Shown: positions 8,879-18,745 of the stretch, in pieces | Layout of the letters: each line of letters opens with the position of its first letter | Position numbering within the stretch: the first letter of the stretch is position 1 | Source of the DNA: Caballeronia peredens | GTDB taxonomy: Bacteria; Pseudomonadota; Gammaproteobacteria; Burkholderiales; Burkholderiaceae | Assembly: GCA_001544595.2 (NCBI GenBank) | Contig: FCOH02000003.1 | Location: 310,001 to 374,000, forward strand | Direction of reading: 5' to 3' | Length of the DNA: 64,000 bases | Notes under the pieces: model-generated | The model's input: the letters and a program-made list of their open reading frames with translations, nothing else | What the model was told of the DNA's origin: nothing | Databases searched by the model: none | Translations under genes and position numbers: made by a program

Positions 8879-8968
8879 TGTGCATATGCACAGTCTGAAT
8901 TGGAAAAAGGGCCGCTTGCGCCGCCCGTCATAGCCCGGAAGACTAGTTGTGCATATGCACCAAGTCAA
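8879..8968 (-). promoter_or_regulatory. Efflux operon promoter with two identical palindromic operators
   Basis: On the minus strand a sigma70-like promoter reads TTGACT (8963-8968), 17 bases, TAGTCT (8940-8945). The 17-base spacer contains the perfect palindrome GTGCATATGCAC (8949-8960). An identical palindrome lies at 8880-8891, eleven bases before the adaptor start codon, extended to TGTGCATATGCACA. An operator filling the promoter spacer is classic repressor geometry, and the symmetry suits a MarR-type dimer. No MarR gene is adjacent; the nearest regulator is the LysR gene upstream. The sites are seen; the regulator class is inferred. Confidence 0.75.
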
Positions 8969-9040
8969 CCGTCACCGGTGACACGATTGAATAACGTTGC
9001 CGGAAAGAATCGCCGGAGCCTTGCCGGACGGGCCTCGGGC

Positions 9041-9949
9041 TCAGTTTTTCAGGGTTTCGTCGGCGCAGAAGCGCACCGCATGTTCGACGAACGCGCGCAC
9101 TTTGGCCGGCAAAAGCGCACGCGTGCTGTACGCGATGCGTATCTCGATGGCGGCTTCGACCCGTTCGTAGGCGTCGAGCAGCGTGACGAGCCGGCCGGAG
9201 GCGATTTCGCGGTCGACGAGCGCGGTCGGCAGTACGCCGATGCCGAAGCCCTGCAGCACCATATCGCGATTGAACACCGCGCTGTTCGACGAGACGCCGT
9301 GATTGAGCGGCACCCGCACTTCCTCGCCGCCGATGCGAAACGTGAGCGCCGGCTTGCGGATCGACGCGGACATCGGCACGAACTCGTGATCGACCAGTTC
9401 GGACGGATGGCGCGGCGCCGGGTGCTGCGCGAGATATTCGGGACTCGCGACGAGGGCGAGCGGAATGGTTTCGAGCAGACGCGTGACGGCCGTATCGGTG
9501 GACAGCATGAAGGGCAGCACGATGGCGAGGTCGTAGCCTTCGCCGACGAGATCGACGGGCCGCTCGGTCAGCGTCACGTCGAGGCGCACGTGCGGATGCG
9601 CGCGCCTGAAGCTCGCGACGAGCGGCGTGTAGCGGCTCGTCATCACCGTGGTGTGCGCGACGAGCCGCAAAAGCCCGGTCGCCTCGCTCGCGCGGTTCGA
9701 CACGCGCTCTTCCATGGCCTGCAGTTCGTCGAGCAGGCGCGAACAATCGGCGAAGAAGCGCTCGGCGGTGTCCGTGAGCGAAATTTGCCGTGTCGTGCGG
9801 TTGAAGAGCCGGCTGCCGAGTCGCTCCTCGAGACCTGCGATGGCGCGCGAGACGGCCGGCGGCGACAAGCCCAGTATGTCGGCGGCACGCGCGAAGCTCT
9901 TCGCTTCGACGACGGTGCAAAACACCCTCAGGCTCGTCAGATGGTCCAT
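9041..9949 (-). CDS. LysR-family transcriptional regulator
   Basis: This 302-residue LysR regulator starts MDHLTSLRVFCTVVEAKSF at 9949. The winged HTH is at residues 1-60 (ADILGLSPPAVSRAIAGLEERLGSRLF) and the substrate-binding domain runs to the end, in the style of the CrgA/AaeR subgroup (SYLFNRTTR-like wing, DLAIVLPF, NAGFGIGVLPT-like region). It is divergent from the AhpD-like gene, its likely target, and sits 171 bases upstream of the efflux operon on the same strand. It might influence that operon too. The effector is unknown. Confidence 0.88.
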   Translation of the reverse strand: MDHLTSLRVFCTVVEAKSFARAADILGLSPPAVSRAIAGLEERLGSRLFNRTTRQISLTDTAERFFADCSRLLDELQAMEERVSNRASEATGLLRLVAHTTVMTSRYTPLVASFRRAHPHVRLDVTLTERPVDLVGEGYDLAIVLPFMLSTDTAVTRLLETIPLALVASPEYLAQHPAPRHPSELVDHEFVPMSASIRKPALTFRIGGEEVRVPLNHGVSSNSAVFNRDMVLQGFGIGVLPTALVDREIASGRLVTLLDAYERVEAAIEIRIAYSTRALLPAKVRAFVEHAVRFCADETLKN

Positions 9950-10138
9950 GTGCGGATGCGCGATGCGGGCGTGGGCGAAGCCACGATCATGGCATGAAGG
10001 CGCGAAAAACGCTGCGCTTGCAGGTTGAGACGATCGCGCGGATTTGCGAGCCGATCGAGCATTCACGCGGATGCGGTGCGCGCCTAAAGTTCGATCCATG
10101 CCATGCAGATGGCCAACCACCGAACCCAGGAGCACACC

Positions 10139-10675
10139 ATGTCACGTCTTTCCCAAATCAACATCAACGACGCCACGGGCGTCACCGCCGAACTCTTCGC
10201 CGCGATCAAGAAGGCCGCGGGCCGCGTGCCGAACGCCTACGCGACCATCGGCACACATAGCCCCGCCGCGCTCGGCGCCGCGCTCAACGGCGATGCGATC
10301 CTCGCGAAGAGCAGCCTGAGCAAAGCCGATGTCGAAGCGATCAAGCTCGCCGTCAGCGAACTGGCGGGTTGTGACTACTGTGCCGCGGCGCATACCGTCA
10401 TCGGCAAGATGGTAGGACTCACGCAGACTGAAACGCAGCAGATCCGCGCGGGCGAAGCCAGCGGCAACGACAAGCGCGACGCGCTCGTGCGCTTCGTGCG
10501 TCATGTCGCGAATTCCACCGGCACGATCGACGCCGCGCGCCTCGACGAAGTGCGTGCCGCCGGCTACTCGGAAGCCCAGGTGATCGACACGCTGTTCGCA
10601 ATGAGCGTCATCAACTTCACGAACCTCGTGAACCGCGTGAACGACACGACGCTCGACTTCCCCGCGCTCGTCTGA
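10139..10675 (+). CDS. AhpD-like carboxymuconolactone decarboxylase-family protein
   Basis: This is a 178-residue all-helical protein of the carboxymuconolactone decarboxylase/AhpD fold. It carries the redox motif ELAGCDYCAAAHT, a CxxC with the following His, as in AhpD peroxidases and related alkylhydroperoxidase proteins. The start at 10139 follows AGGAG and begins MSRLSQININDATG. It likely reduces peroxides in the cytoplasm with a thiol donor. Its promoter faces the divergent LysR gene, suggesting control by that regulator, perhaps in response to an electrophile or oxidant. A decarboxylase role is unlikely given the CxxC pair. Confidence 0.85.
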   Translation: MSRLSQININDATGVTAELFAAIKKAAGRVPNAYATIGTHSPAALGAALNGDAILAKSSLSKADVEAIKLAVSELAGCDYCAAAHTVIGKMVGLTQTETQQIRAGEASGNDKRDALVRFVRHVANSTGTIDAARLDEVRAAGYSEAQVIDTLFAMSVINFTNLVNRVNDTTLDFPALV

Positions 10676-10680
10676 GTGAA

Positions 10681-11454
10681 TCAGGCCGAGTTCGGGCCTT
10701 TGCTGAACCGGTCGATCACGGCGCTCACGAGATCGATCGGCACCGGAAAGACGATCGTCGAGTTCTTGTCGCCGGCGATCGTCGTCAGGGTCTGAAGGTA
10801 GCGCAACTGCATGGCCTGCGGCGCCTGCGCGAGCATCTGCGCCGCTTGCAAGAGCTTTTCCGACGCCTGCAGCTCGCCTTCGGCATGAATGATTTTCGCG
10901 CGGCGCTCGCGCTCGGCTTCGGCCTGCCGGGCGATCGCGCGGATCATGGTCTCGTTGATGTCGACGTCCTTGATTTCCACGTTCGATACCTTGATGCCCC
11001 ACGCATCCGTCTGCGAATCGAGCACGCGCTGAATGTCGCTGTTGAGGCGCTCGCGTTCGGAGAGCAGTTCGTCGAGTTCGTGCTTGCCGAGAATCGCGCG
11101 CAAGGTCGTTTGCGAAAGCTGGCTGGTGGCGTCGAGGAAACGCGCGACCTGTATCACGGCTTTTTCCGGATCGACGACCCGGAAGTACACCACCGCATTC
11201 ACTTTCACCGACACGTTGTCGCGCGTGATGACGTCCTGCGGCGGCACGTCGAACACGACGGTGCGCAAATCCATGCGCACGACCTGCTGCACGACCGGGA
11301 TGATCAGCACGAGTCCCGGTCCTTTCACTTTCCAGAAGCGCCCGAGCATGAAGACGACGCCGCGCTCGTACTCGCGAAAAATGCGCACGGCCGAAGCCAC
11401 GATGAAGATGACGAGCGCAATCAGGATGCCGCTGAATCCGAAGGTAATCCCCAT
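10681..11454 (-). CDS. Slipin (stomatin-like SPFH/Band 7 protein)
   Basis: This 257-residue membrane-anchored scaffold has a hydrophobic N-terminus (about residues 5-25). The SPFH domain spans about 25-180 ([37 protein letters not shown]), followed by a helical, Ala/Gln/Glu-rich oligomerisation tail. Slipins gather into membrane microdomains. Their genes are nearly always next to an NfeD-type gene, and the NfeD protease is thought to cleave the slipin C-terminus. Here nfeD ends 25 bases upstream, so they form an operon. It is convergent with the AhpD-like gene with only five bases between stops. Confidence 0.93.
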   Translation of the reverse strand: MGITFGFSGILIALVIFIVASAVRIFREYERGVVFMLGRFWKVKGPGLVLIIPVVQQVVRMDLRTVVFDVPPQDVITRDNVSVKVNAVVYFRVVDPEKAVIQVARFLDATSQLSQTTLRAILGKHELDELLSERERLNSDIQRVLDSQTDAWGIKVSNVEIKDVDINETMIRAIARQAEAERERRAKIIHAEGELQASEKLLQAAQMLAQAPQAMQLRYLQTLTTIAGDKNSTIVFPVPIDLVSAVIDRFSKGPNSA

Positions 11455-11479
11455 TTTTCGAGCCTCGTGGTCGATGTGT

Positions 11480-12961
11480 TCATGAATGGCCGGCGCCGGG
11501 CTCGCTTTCGAGCGGCTCGACGGTCAGCACAAGACCTTGACGCGAGATCACGCGCACGCGCGCGCCCTCGTCGGGCAACCCATGCGGCGCGGCGGTCCGC
11601 ACGCGCCAGCGTTCGCCGTGCACACGCGCCCAGCCGCTGCCGGCGTCGCGCGTCAACATGACGCCGATGCTGCCGAGCATCGCCTCGCCGCCGCTCACGA
11701 CGGGCCGCTTGCGCGCCTTCAATGCGACGCCCGACACGGTGAAGACGAACAGCGCCGAAAAAAGCGCGAGCCCGATGACGACACCCACCGGCACGCCGAA
11801 GCCGGGCACGTCGGTATCGATCAGCATGAGCGCGCCGATCGCAAACGCAATGACGCCGCCGATGCCGAGCGAGCCGAAAGTCGGCAGGAACATCTCGGCG
11901 ACGAGAAAGCCCAGGCCCAGCACGATCAATCCCAGTCCGACGAAACTGATCGGCAGGAGTTGCAGCGCGAACAAGCCGACGAGCAGGCAGATCGCGCCCG
12001 CGACACCCGGCAGCACCATGCCGGGATTGGCGAATTCGAAGAACAGGCCGTACATGCCGATCATCATCAGAATGAGCGCGACGCTCGGATCGGTGATGGT
12101 CGCGAGAAAGCGGCTGCGCCAGTCGGGCTGCACCGCGACGAGCGGCGCGCCGCGGGTCGCGAGCACGCGCGCGCCGCTCACGGTCTGCACGTGGCGGCCG
12201 TCGAGTTTCGCGAGCAGATCGGGGATGTCGTTGGCGGTCAGATCGATCACTTTCTGTTCGAGCGCCTCGCTCGCCGACAACGCCACGGCCTCGCGCACCG
12301 CGCGCTCGGCCCACTGCACGTTGCGTCCGCGAAGTTGCGCGAGGCCGCGAATGTAGGCGGCGGCGTCCTGCATCTGTTTGCGCGTTTCGGTCGATTGAGC
12401 GTCCGCGCCCGACGCCGACTTGCTAGCGCCCGACGGCTCGCGCTCGCTGCCTCCCATGCCGAGCTGCACCGGCGACGCCGCCCCGAGGTTGGTGCCCGGC
12501 GCCATCGCCGCGATATGGCTCGCATACGTGATGTAGGTGCCCGCGCTCGCCGCGCGCGCGCCGCTCGGCGCGATGAACGCGGCCACCGGCACCGGCGACG
12601 CAAGAATGGCCTGAATGATCGAGCGCATCGAGAGATCGAGTCCGCCGGGCGTGTCGAGTTCCAGCACGGCGAGTTGCGCATGCTCGTCGGCGGCTCGGGC
12701 GAGCGCGCGCACGACGAAATCCGCGCTCGCCGGGCCGATCGCGCCTTTCAGGGGAATCACGACGACGGGCGCGGATGCCGTCGCCGCCGATGCGTCGATC
12801 GGCGCGATCGCGCAAGCCATCAGCAGCAGCGCGCATAGCGCCGCCGGCACGGTCCGCGCGGCGCGGGCGCACGTCCACCAGCAGATTACGAGGCTTGTTC
12901 TCATCGGCTTAACCGGCATTGCAGGCGCGCCGCCGGTTCCTCTTTCGCGACGCCCGGGCAT
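11480..12961 (-). CDS. NfeD-family membrane serine protease
   Basis: This is a protein of up to 493 residues with the NfeD1b build. It has a signal or anchor, a ClpP-like serine protease domain (about residues 65-270; [19 protein letters not shown] and [19 protein letters not shown] holding the catalytic Ser), four to five membrane helices (about 290-410), and a C-terminal OB-fold NfeD domain (about 430-485). It cleaves slipin/stomatin partners at the membrane. The start is uncertain. ATG 12961 has AAGAGAG upstream but gives a long n-region; ATG 12919 or 12904 would give a more ordinary signal peptide. A 40-residue Ser/Ala-rich insert (about 175-200) lies inside the protease domain. Confidence 0.9.
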   Translation of the reverse strand: MPGRRERGTGGAPAMPVKPMRTSLVICWWTCARAARTVPAALCALLLMACAIAPIDASAATASAPVVVIPLKGAIGPASADFVVRALARAADEHAQLAVLELDTPGGLDLSMRSIIQAILASPVPVAAFIAPSGARAASAGTYITYASHIAAMAPGTNLGAASPVQLGMGGSEREPSGASKSASGADAQSTETRKQMQDAAAYIRGLAQLRGRNVQWAERAVREAVALSASEALEQKVIDLTANDIPDLLAKLDGRHVQTVSGARVLATRGAPLVAVQPDWRSRFLATITDPSVALILMMIGMYGLFFEFANPGMVLPGVAGAICLLVGLFALQLLPISFVGLGLIVLGLGFLVAEMFLPTFGSLGIGGVIAFAIGALMLIDTDVPGFGVPVGVVIGLALFSALFVFTVSGVALKARKRPVVSGGEAMLGSIGVMLTRDAGSGWARVHGERWRVRTAAPHGLPDEGARVRVISRQGLVLTVEPLESEPGAGHS

Positions 12962-13000
12962 CGCTCTTGGTCTCTCTTCAAGCTTAGGCCAAATGCGCGA

Positions 13001-13498
13001 TCACGGCCGCCGCGTCGTGCGGTCGATGACCTTTTCGACATCGGCGGTTTCGCCGAGTGCGGACACGAAGGCGAGTTTGTCGAATTCAGGCGCGACGCAG
13101 CCATCGAGATAAATGAAGCGGCGCTGGATCGTCAGCCACAGGCTGGTTCGCTCGCGCCACTGCAGCGACGCATTCAGCGAATTCAGGCGCCGCGTCACGC
13201 TGTCGGCGATTTCCTTGTCGTAGTCGTAGCTGTTCGAGAGACGGCAGCGGCCCGCGATCCAGCAACTGTTGCCGCGCTCGATGCGGTAATGCGCTTCGTC
13301 CAGCCATTCCTGTTCGGTCTCGAACGGCCCGCGCGGCGCGGCGCATCCGGCGACCGCGTTCGATACGTGCAGGAAAGGATCGTTGCCGCGATTGATGCGC
13401 GCGTCGTCGGCGCGAGTCGCGAGCGGAAACGCGCTAAGAGCCGCCGCGAGTGTCAGCATTCCGTATGCCGTTCTTTCCCCGGACGACCTTTTGCTCAT
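13001..13498 (-). CDS. Exported BON-like domain protein
   Basis: This 165-residue protein has a signal peptide (GMLTLAAALSAFPLATRADD) and a mature domain with three to four cysteines (AGCAAP, GNSCWIAGRCRLS, LDGCVAP) suggesting disulfides. The C-terminal 75 residues resemble a BON domain: EIADSVTRRLNSLN, a beta pair ending in YLDGCV, then DVEKVIDRT. BON domains bind membranes or polysaccharide in the periplasm. The assignment rests on pattern only. The gene is monocistronic between nfeD and the divergent yjbQ. Confidence 0.65.
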   Translation of the reverse strand: MSKRSSGERTAYGMLTLAAALSAFPLATRADDARINRGNDPFLHVSNAVAGCAAPRGPFETEQEWLDEAHYRIERGNSCWIAGRCRLSNSYDYDKEIADSVTRRLNSLNASLQWRERTSLWLTIQRRFIYLDGCVAPEFDKLAFVSALGETADVEKVIDRTTRRP

Positions 13499-13621
13499 CG
13501 CTGGCGCCTTTTATCGAACCATCGTTCAATCAGCATAGTTCATCGAAACGGAACGAATCGACGCGCGCCCAAGCCGGTAGACTCACCGGGTGGCGCCCAC
13601 TTTTCTTGCACCGAGACCGAC

Positions 13622-14041
13622 ATGAAACAGGCACTCCACCATCTGACGGTCGCGACAGGCTCGCGCGGCCTGCACGAAGTCACCCGCGAAATCGATCACT
13701 GGATCGATCTGCAGGACATCCGCACCGGCTTGCTCACGCTGTTCTGCCGGCACACGTCGGCGTCGCTGCTGATTCAGGAAAACGCCGACCCCGACGTGCG
13801 CGCCGATCTGGAGCGCTATTTCGAAGCGGTCGCGCCCGAAGCGCCCGGTCGCTATATACACGACACCGAAGGCCCCGACGACATGCCCGCGCACCTGCGC
13901 ACCGCGCTCACCACCGTCCAGCTTTCGATTCCCGTCGAGGCCGGACGCATGGTGCTCGGCACGTGGCAAGGCATTTATGTGTTCGAGCATCGGACCACGC
14001 TGCATCAGCGTGAACTCGTCTTGCATCTGATCGGCGAGTAA
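13622..14041 (+). CDS. YjbQ family protein (secondary thiamine-phosphate synthase enzyme)
   Basis: This 139-residue YjbQ/UPF0047 protein starts at ATG 13622 (MKQALHHLTVATGSRGLHEVT). Conserved features are LLTLFCRHTSASLLIQENADP with the metal-site His, the stretch HDTEGPDDMPAHLRTALT, and GTWQGIYVFEHR. Family members have weak thiamine-phosphate synthase activity in vitro; their main cellular role is unsettled. It ends 38 bases before the pyrB-like gene, and the promoter of that gene overlaps its last codons. Confidence 0.9.
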   Translation: MKQALHHLTVATGSRGLHEVTREIDHWIDLQDIRTGLLTLFCRHTSASLLIQENADPDVRADLERYFEAVAPEAPGRYIHDTEGPDDMPAHLRTALTTVQLSIPVEAGRMVLGTWQGIYVFEHRTTLHQRELVLHLIGE

Positions 14042-14063
14042 CCTAGTATACGCACCGCGTATA
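14021..14063 (+). promoter_or_regulatory. pyrB promoter with overlapping palindrome
   Basis: A candidate promoter has TTGCAT (14021-14026), 17 bases, TAGTAT (14044-14049). Overlapping its -10 element and expected start of transcription is a perfect inverted repeat, TATACGC-ACC-GCGTATA (14047-14063). The palindrome lies 16 bases before the GTG start of the HTH-fused pyrB. It is a good place for autoregulation by the fused helix-turn-helix; that link is inference. Confidence 0.55.
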
Positions 14064-14079
14064 TATTGGAGCGGTGACG

Positions 14080-15378
14080 GTGACTCAGCAAATCGAGCAA
14101 CAGCAACTTCAGCAGCAGGCGCTGCTGCGCGACGCCATGCGTCGCCTGAACATGACGCGCGATGCATTCGCCTCGCGTATCGGCGTGTCGCGGCGAGCGC
14201 TCGACACATGGCTCCTTCCGGACGAATCTCCGGAATCGCGGGCGATGCCGGAGATCGCGGCACGCTATGTGGCCGAGATTCTCGCGGGCATGACGGAAAA
14301 CGATGCATATACGCAAAGCGCATATCCATCGATTTCATTCGAAGGCCGTCCGCAACTGCTGTCGATCGACCAGTTTTCGCGCGATTCGGCCGAGGCGCTG
14401 TTCCGCACCGCCGACGCGATGCAGCCCATTGCGCGTCGCAAGAAAATCACGCGCGTGCTCGAAGGCGCGGTGCTCGCGAACCTGTTCTTCGAAGCCAGCA
14501 CGCGCACGCGCGTGAGCTTCGGCGCAGCGTTTGCGCGGCTCGGCGGATCGGTATGCGACACGACCGGATTCACGTTCTCGTCGATGGCCAAAGGCGAATC
14601 GATCTACGACACGAGCCGCGTCATCAGCGGCTATGCCGATGCCATCGTCGTGCGCCATCCGGAGCAGGGTTCCGTCGCCGAATTCGCGCGCGCGACCAAT
14701 ATTCCCGTGATCAACGCAGGCGACGGTCCGGGCGAGCATCCGAGCCAGGCGCTGCTCGATCTTTATACGATCCAGCGCGAGTTTTCGCGGCTGGGGAAGA
14801 TCGTGGACGGCGCGCATATCGCGATGGTCGGCGATCTCAAGTACGGCCGCACCGTGCATTCGCTCGCGAAGCTGCTGTCGCTTTACAAAGGGCTTAAATT
14901 CACCCTCGTTTCGCCGCGCTCGCTGGAGATGCCGGCGCATATCGTCGACCGGATCGCGCGCGGCGATCACGTGATCGAGCAGACGAGCGACTTGCGTGCG
15001 GGCCTTGCGGGCGCGGACGTGGTGTATGCGACGCGTATTCAGAAAGAGCGTTTCGCCGACGAGAACATCGAAGGCTATACGCCCGATTTCCAGATCAATC
15101 AGGCACTCGTCGACGATGCATGCGGGCGAGACACGCTCATCATGCATCCGCTGCCACGCGACAGCCGTCCCGGTGCGAACGATCTCGCAACCGATCTGAA
15201 TCACGATTCCCGCCTCGCGATTTTCCGGCAGACGGACAACGGTATCGCGGTGCGCATGGCGATTTTCGCCGTGTTGCTCGGCGTCGAACACCAGGTGCGC
15301 CACTCCATGCGTGATGCGACGTGGAAGTCGCCCGCTTCCATCGGCCCGGACGATGCGGTGTTTCAGGGCTTCGATTGA
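14080..15378 (+). CDS. pyrB: Aspartate carbamoyltransferase with N-terminal helix-turn-helix domain
   Basis: This is a 432-residue protein, about 120 longer than ordinary PyrB. Residues 85-430 carry all transcarbamylase signatures: FFEASTRTRVSFG (carbamoyl phosphate loop), GDGPGEHPSQALLDLYTI, MVGDLKYGRTVHSL and IMHPLPRDSR. It should therefore condense carbamoyl phosphate and aspartate in pyrimidine synthesis. Residues 1-70 are a Gln-rich helix and a helix-turn-helix-like segment (LNMTRDAFASRIGVSRRALDTWL). GTG 14080 is preferred over 14074 because GGAG at 14068-14071 is eight bases away. A palindrome covers the promoter, and a related one lies at the domain junction (14302-14330). An ordinary pyrB probably exists elsewhere, so this may be a second, DNA-binding form. 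Confidence 0.88.
   Translation: MTQQIEQQQLQQQALLRDAMRRLNMTRDAFASRIGVSRRALDTWLLPDESPESRAMPEIAARYVAEILAGMTENDAYTQSAYPSISFEGRPQLLSIDQFSRDSAEALFRTADAMQPIARRKKITRVLEGAVLANLFFEASTRTRVSFGAAFARLGGSVCDTTGFTFSSMAKGESIYDTSRVISGYADAIVVRHPEQGSVAEFARATNIPVINAGDGPGEHPSQALLDLYTIQREFSRLGKIVDGAHIAMVGDLKYGRTVHSLAKLLSLYKGLKFTLVSPRSLEMPAHIVDRIARGDHVIEQTSDLRAGLAGADVVYATRIQKERFADENIEGYTPDFQINQALVDDACGRDTLIMHPLPRDSRPGANDLATDLNHDSRLAIFRQTDNGIAVRMAIFAVLLGVEHQVRHSMRDATWKSPASIGPDDAVFQGFD
14302..14330. repeat. Imperfect palindrome inside pyrB at the domain junction
   Basis: Arms GATGCATATACGC and GCGCATATCCATC match at 11 of 13 positions around a central AAA. The core TATACGC-N3-GCGCATA resembles the palindrome over the promoter (14047-14063). 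It encodes about residues 75-84, the linker between the HTH and the transferase domain. Confidence 0.55.
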
Positions 15379-15472
15379 TACGTTTTTTACACGACGCAAG
15401 CATGTCTTGATACGACGTTGACGCCGCGCCGTCTATGCTTCTATACAAGAAGAACGTCATGGAGCAACGATC

Positions 15473-15805
15473 ATGGACATGTCGCTTGCGTGGGTGGCCA
15501 GCCGCAGGAACACACACGACGAAAGCCTTACAACGTGCCAGCGCGTGCGCATTCTGGCGCTGGCTCACTTCGCGGACAACGAGGCCTCGCGCGAGCGCAT
15601 TCGCGCGTTGTTTCACTCGCCGCTCGGCATATACGTGAGTCAGGCGCAGCGCGAAGGCTGCGAACTGCGGCTCGAATTCGATACCGCCAGCGAAGATCTC
15701 GCGTTCACGCTGCGCACGCTCCGGCGCGTGCTTCCGGAAGCACGCGTCGAAGGGATTGCGCCTAGGGTGTTTGCACATCGGCAGGCCACGCGCGACGCGG
15801 GTTGA
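15473..15805 (+). CDS. Hypothetical protein, 110 aa
   Basis: This 110-residue soluble protein starts at ATG 15473 with GGAG ten bases upstream. It has an N-terminal stretch with Cys-Gln-Arg-Val and a charged, helical C-terminal half (LRLEFDTASEDLAFTLRTLRRVLPEA). No known domain is recognised. The pattern of a beta strand, then a helix with LxFTLRTL, could be a small alpha/beta fold. It ends four bases before the convergent stop of the BrnA-like gene. Confidence 0.6.
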   Translation: MDMSLAWVASRRNTHDESLTTCQRVRILALAHFADNEASRERIRALFHSPLGIYVSQAQREGCELRLEFDTASEDLAFTLRTLRRVLPEARVEGIAPRVFAHRQATRDAG

Positions 15806-15809
15806 ACGC

Positions 15810-15986
15810 TCATTCGTCGGGAGTGGTGGCTTGTTCCTCCGGCTTAAACGTCCTGCGTACGAAAGGTCGCAACTGCGCGAACTCTTCGTCGGAAAGGACG
15901 TAGGTTGTCGGGTCCATATCGATCCCCCTCTGAATTTCCGCTTCCTCCTCCGGCGTATTGCGTGCGAACTTGAATACTTCGTTCAT
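15810..15986 (-). CDS. brnA: BrnA-like antitoxin, short form
   Basis: This 58-residue protein starts at 15986 behind GAGGAAAG. It matches the N-terminal half of BrnA antitoxins: RNTPEEEAEIQRGIDMDP and LSDEEFAQLRPF. The usual C-terminal ribbon-helix-helix-like half (about 35-45 residues, ending in a GxGWQTRxNxxLR-type segment) is missing, and the protein ends in an acidic TTPDE. The toxin-binding region may therefore be kept while the DNA-binding autorepressor part is lost. It overlaps the BrnT frame almost completely. It may be a degraded antitoxin or a natural short one. Confidence 0.65.
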   Translation of the reverse strand: MNEVFKFARNTPEEEAEIQRGIDMDPTTYVLSDEEFAQLRPFVRRTFKPEEQATTPDE

Positions 15987-16245
15987 ATCGACTTTCCTCT
16001 CTATTGTTTGCGCGGCGAAGACTGATGATGCGTAGCGCGTTTTCTCTTTGCGTGAACACCACGCAAAAAATACGGTCGCGAAGCGGCGCAAAACCGACCT
16101 CGCGAACCTCTCCATAATCGCGACGATCGTCCACCCAGCCCAGGACGTCGAGCCATGCGATTTCACGCGCGAGCTCAAGCGAAACCCCATGCTGAATGCG
16201 ATTGATCGCATCCTTCAACGGGTCAAACGTGATGTCGAAGTGCAT
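15844..16245 (-). CDS. brnT: BrnT-family ribonuclease toxin with extended C-terminus
   Basis: Residues 1-88 fit the BrnT toxin family, a RelE-like ribonuclease: FDPLKDAINRIQHGVSLELA (the metal-free catalytic region with His), DRRDYGEVREVGFAPL, IFCVVFTQRENALRIISLRRAN and REESRY. A normal BrnT (about 90-95 residues) would end at this point, where the antitoxin ATG lies. Here the stop is absent and the frame continues 46 residues through the antitoxin in another frame. The tail (GGGSGNSEGD then RRRVRAVATFRTQ) looks like a shadow of brnA. The toxin may be inactivated by this tail, or the stop was lost recently. Confidence 0.7.
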   Translation of the reverse strand: MHFDITFDPLKDAINRIQHGVSLELAREIAWLDVLGWVDDRRDYGEVREVGFAPLRDRIFCVVFTQRENALRIISLRRANNREESRYERSIQVRTQYAGGGSGNSEGDRYGPDNLRPFRRRVRAVATFRTQDV

Positions 16246-16353
16246 TCATTGTGATTCCCAGAAGTAGAAGCGACAAGACACGAAAGTTCCGAATTGCAGA
16301 TGCGATGATCTGAACTCCGAAGCAATCTCGTCACTCCATTCTTCTTCGAAACC

Positions 16354-17124
16354 TCAAGGCTTTTCTATAGACCGATCGGCTATCGCGCACGTGTGATCCT
16401 GAAGCTCTTCCGACGACGCCCAGTCGCCAGGCTGAACGTGATCATTGAGCAGATAGAACGCGGGCGCGCCATCGCTGTCCACGGCGCCGGCCAGCAGCAG
16501 CGTCTGCTCGCCCATCGTCTGGCCGCGACGCGCCGCGTAAGGCGCCAGCAGCTTGAACGGATCGGTATGCGCGAGCTCGGCGTCGTCGATGCGCATCGCA
16601 CTGTAGATGTGGCCGCGCAGCCGCGCCGGCAGCGGCGCCCACTCCTTGCCGATGCCTGGTCCCACTTCACGCAGCGTCTGCGCGACGTCGGCGGCCAGGC
16701 AGTCGATATGAATATGAAACTGGTTCTGCGTGCGCCCGCTGGCCGAATTGATGGCCAGCGACATTTCATCGCGCGGCAGCGTGCGGCGCAGTTTGCGGTC
16801 CACGTAGACGCGCGCCTGCCACGCATCGCGAAAGTAGTTCGGCGCGTTCGCTTCGAGCAGCGCGGGACTCTCGATGCCGCTCACGCGCGCGGTCGGAATC
16901 AGCAGATATTGCGCGACGCCGACGATATCCTTCAGCACCGCATAACCGCCCGCCAGGTTCACGTCGGCGCATTTCTGCCGGACGTGCGCACCCTCGGCGG
17001 CAGGCTCGCAATAATCGTGGACGATTTCCCACAGCGCATTGGGATTGGCCGCGCACGCGAGCGGCACGCACACGCACGCCAGTGCGCCAAGCAGACGGAT
17101 TTTCTTCGTGGTTTTCATCAGCAT
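16354..17124 (-). CDS. cdh: CDP-diacylglycerol diphosphatase
   Basis: This 256-residue Cdh-family enzyme hydrolyses CDP-diacylglycerol to phosphatidate and CMP. A signal or anchor sequence is visible (LLGALACVCVPLACAANP), followed by the family marks LWEIVHDYCEP, QYLLIPTARVSGIESPALL, NYFRDAWQAR and the HIT-like catalytic NQFHIHIDCLA. Length matches the family. The start could be ATG 17124 or 17118; both give the same signal. It is probably attached to the inner membrane facing the periplasm. It stands alone between the BrnT module and the end of the pyrimidine operon. Confidence 0.9.
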   Translation of the reverse strand: MLMKTTKKIRLLGALACVCVPLACAANPNALWEIVHDYCEPAAEGAHVRQKCADVNLAGGYAVLKDIVGVAQYLLIPTARVSGIESPALLEANAPNYFRDAWQARVYVDRKLRRTLPRDEMSLAINSASGRTQNQFHIHIDCLAADVAQTLREVGPGIGKEWAPLPARLRGHIYSAMRIDDAELAHTDPFKLLAPYAARRGQTMGEQTLLLAGAVDSDGAPAFYLLNDHVQPGDWASSEELQDHTCAIADRSIEKP

Positions 17125-17196
17125 GATCCGGCGGTAAGCAAGAGTACTCAGCCTGCCGGATTATGCTTGCAAGCGCGTGAACACGCCTCAGAACGT

Positions 17197-17236
17197 GACC
17201 CAAGCTCGCGCCGCAAGCACGGCGCGGGCTTGGGTC
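17197..17236 (-). terminator. Strong hairpin after the pyrimidine operon
   Basis: A 16-base stem (GACCCAAGCTCGCGCC with GGCGCGGGCTTGGGTC, one wobble) has an eight-base loop. It follows the hydA stop by 12 bases on the minus strand. No T tract follows, so it may act as a 3' stabiliser or a factor-assisted terminator. Confidence 0.5.
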
Positions 17237-17248
17237 ATCGGGCGGGCA

Positions 17249-18730
<1,482 letters not shown>

Positions 18731-18745
18731 TCAGTCATTGTCGAG

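Noticed and set aside
7802..9997. 731-codon + strand frame over the adaptor and LysR genes
   Set aside because: It mirrors HlyD and LysR codons and crosses the efflux promoter; no domain and no ribosome site.
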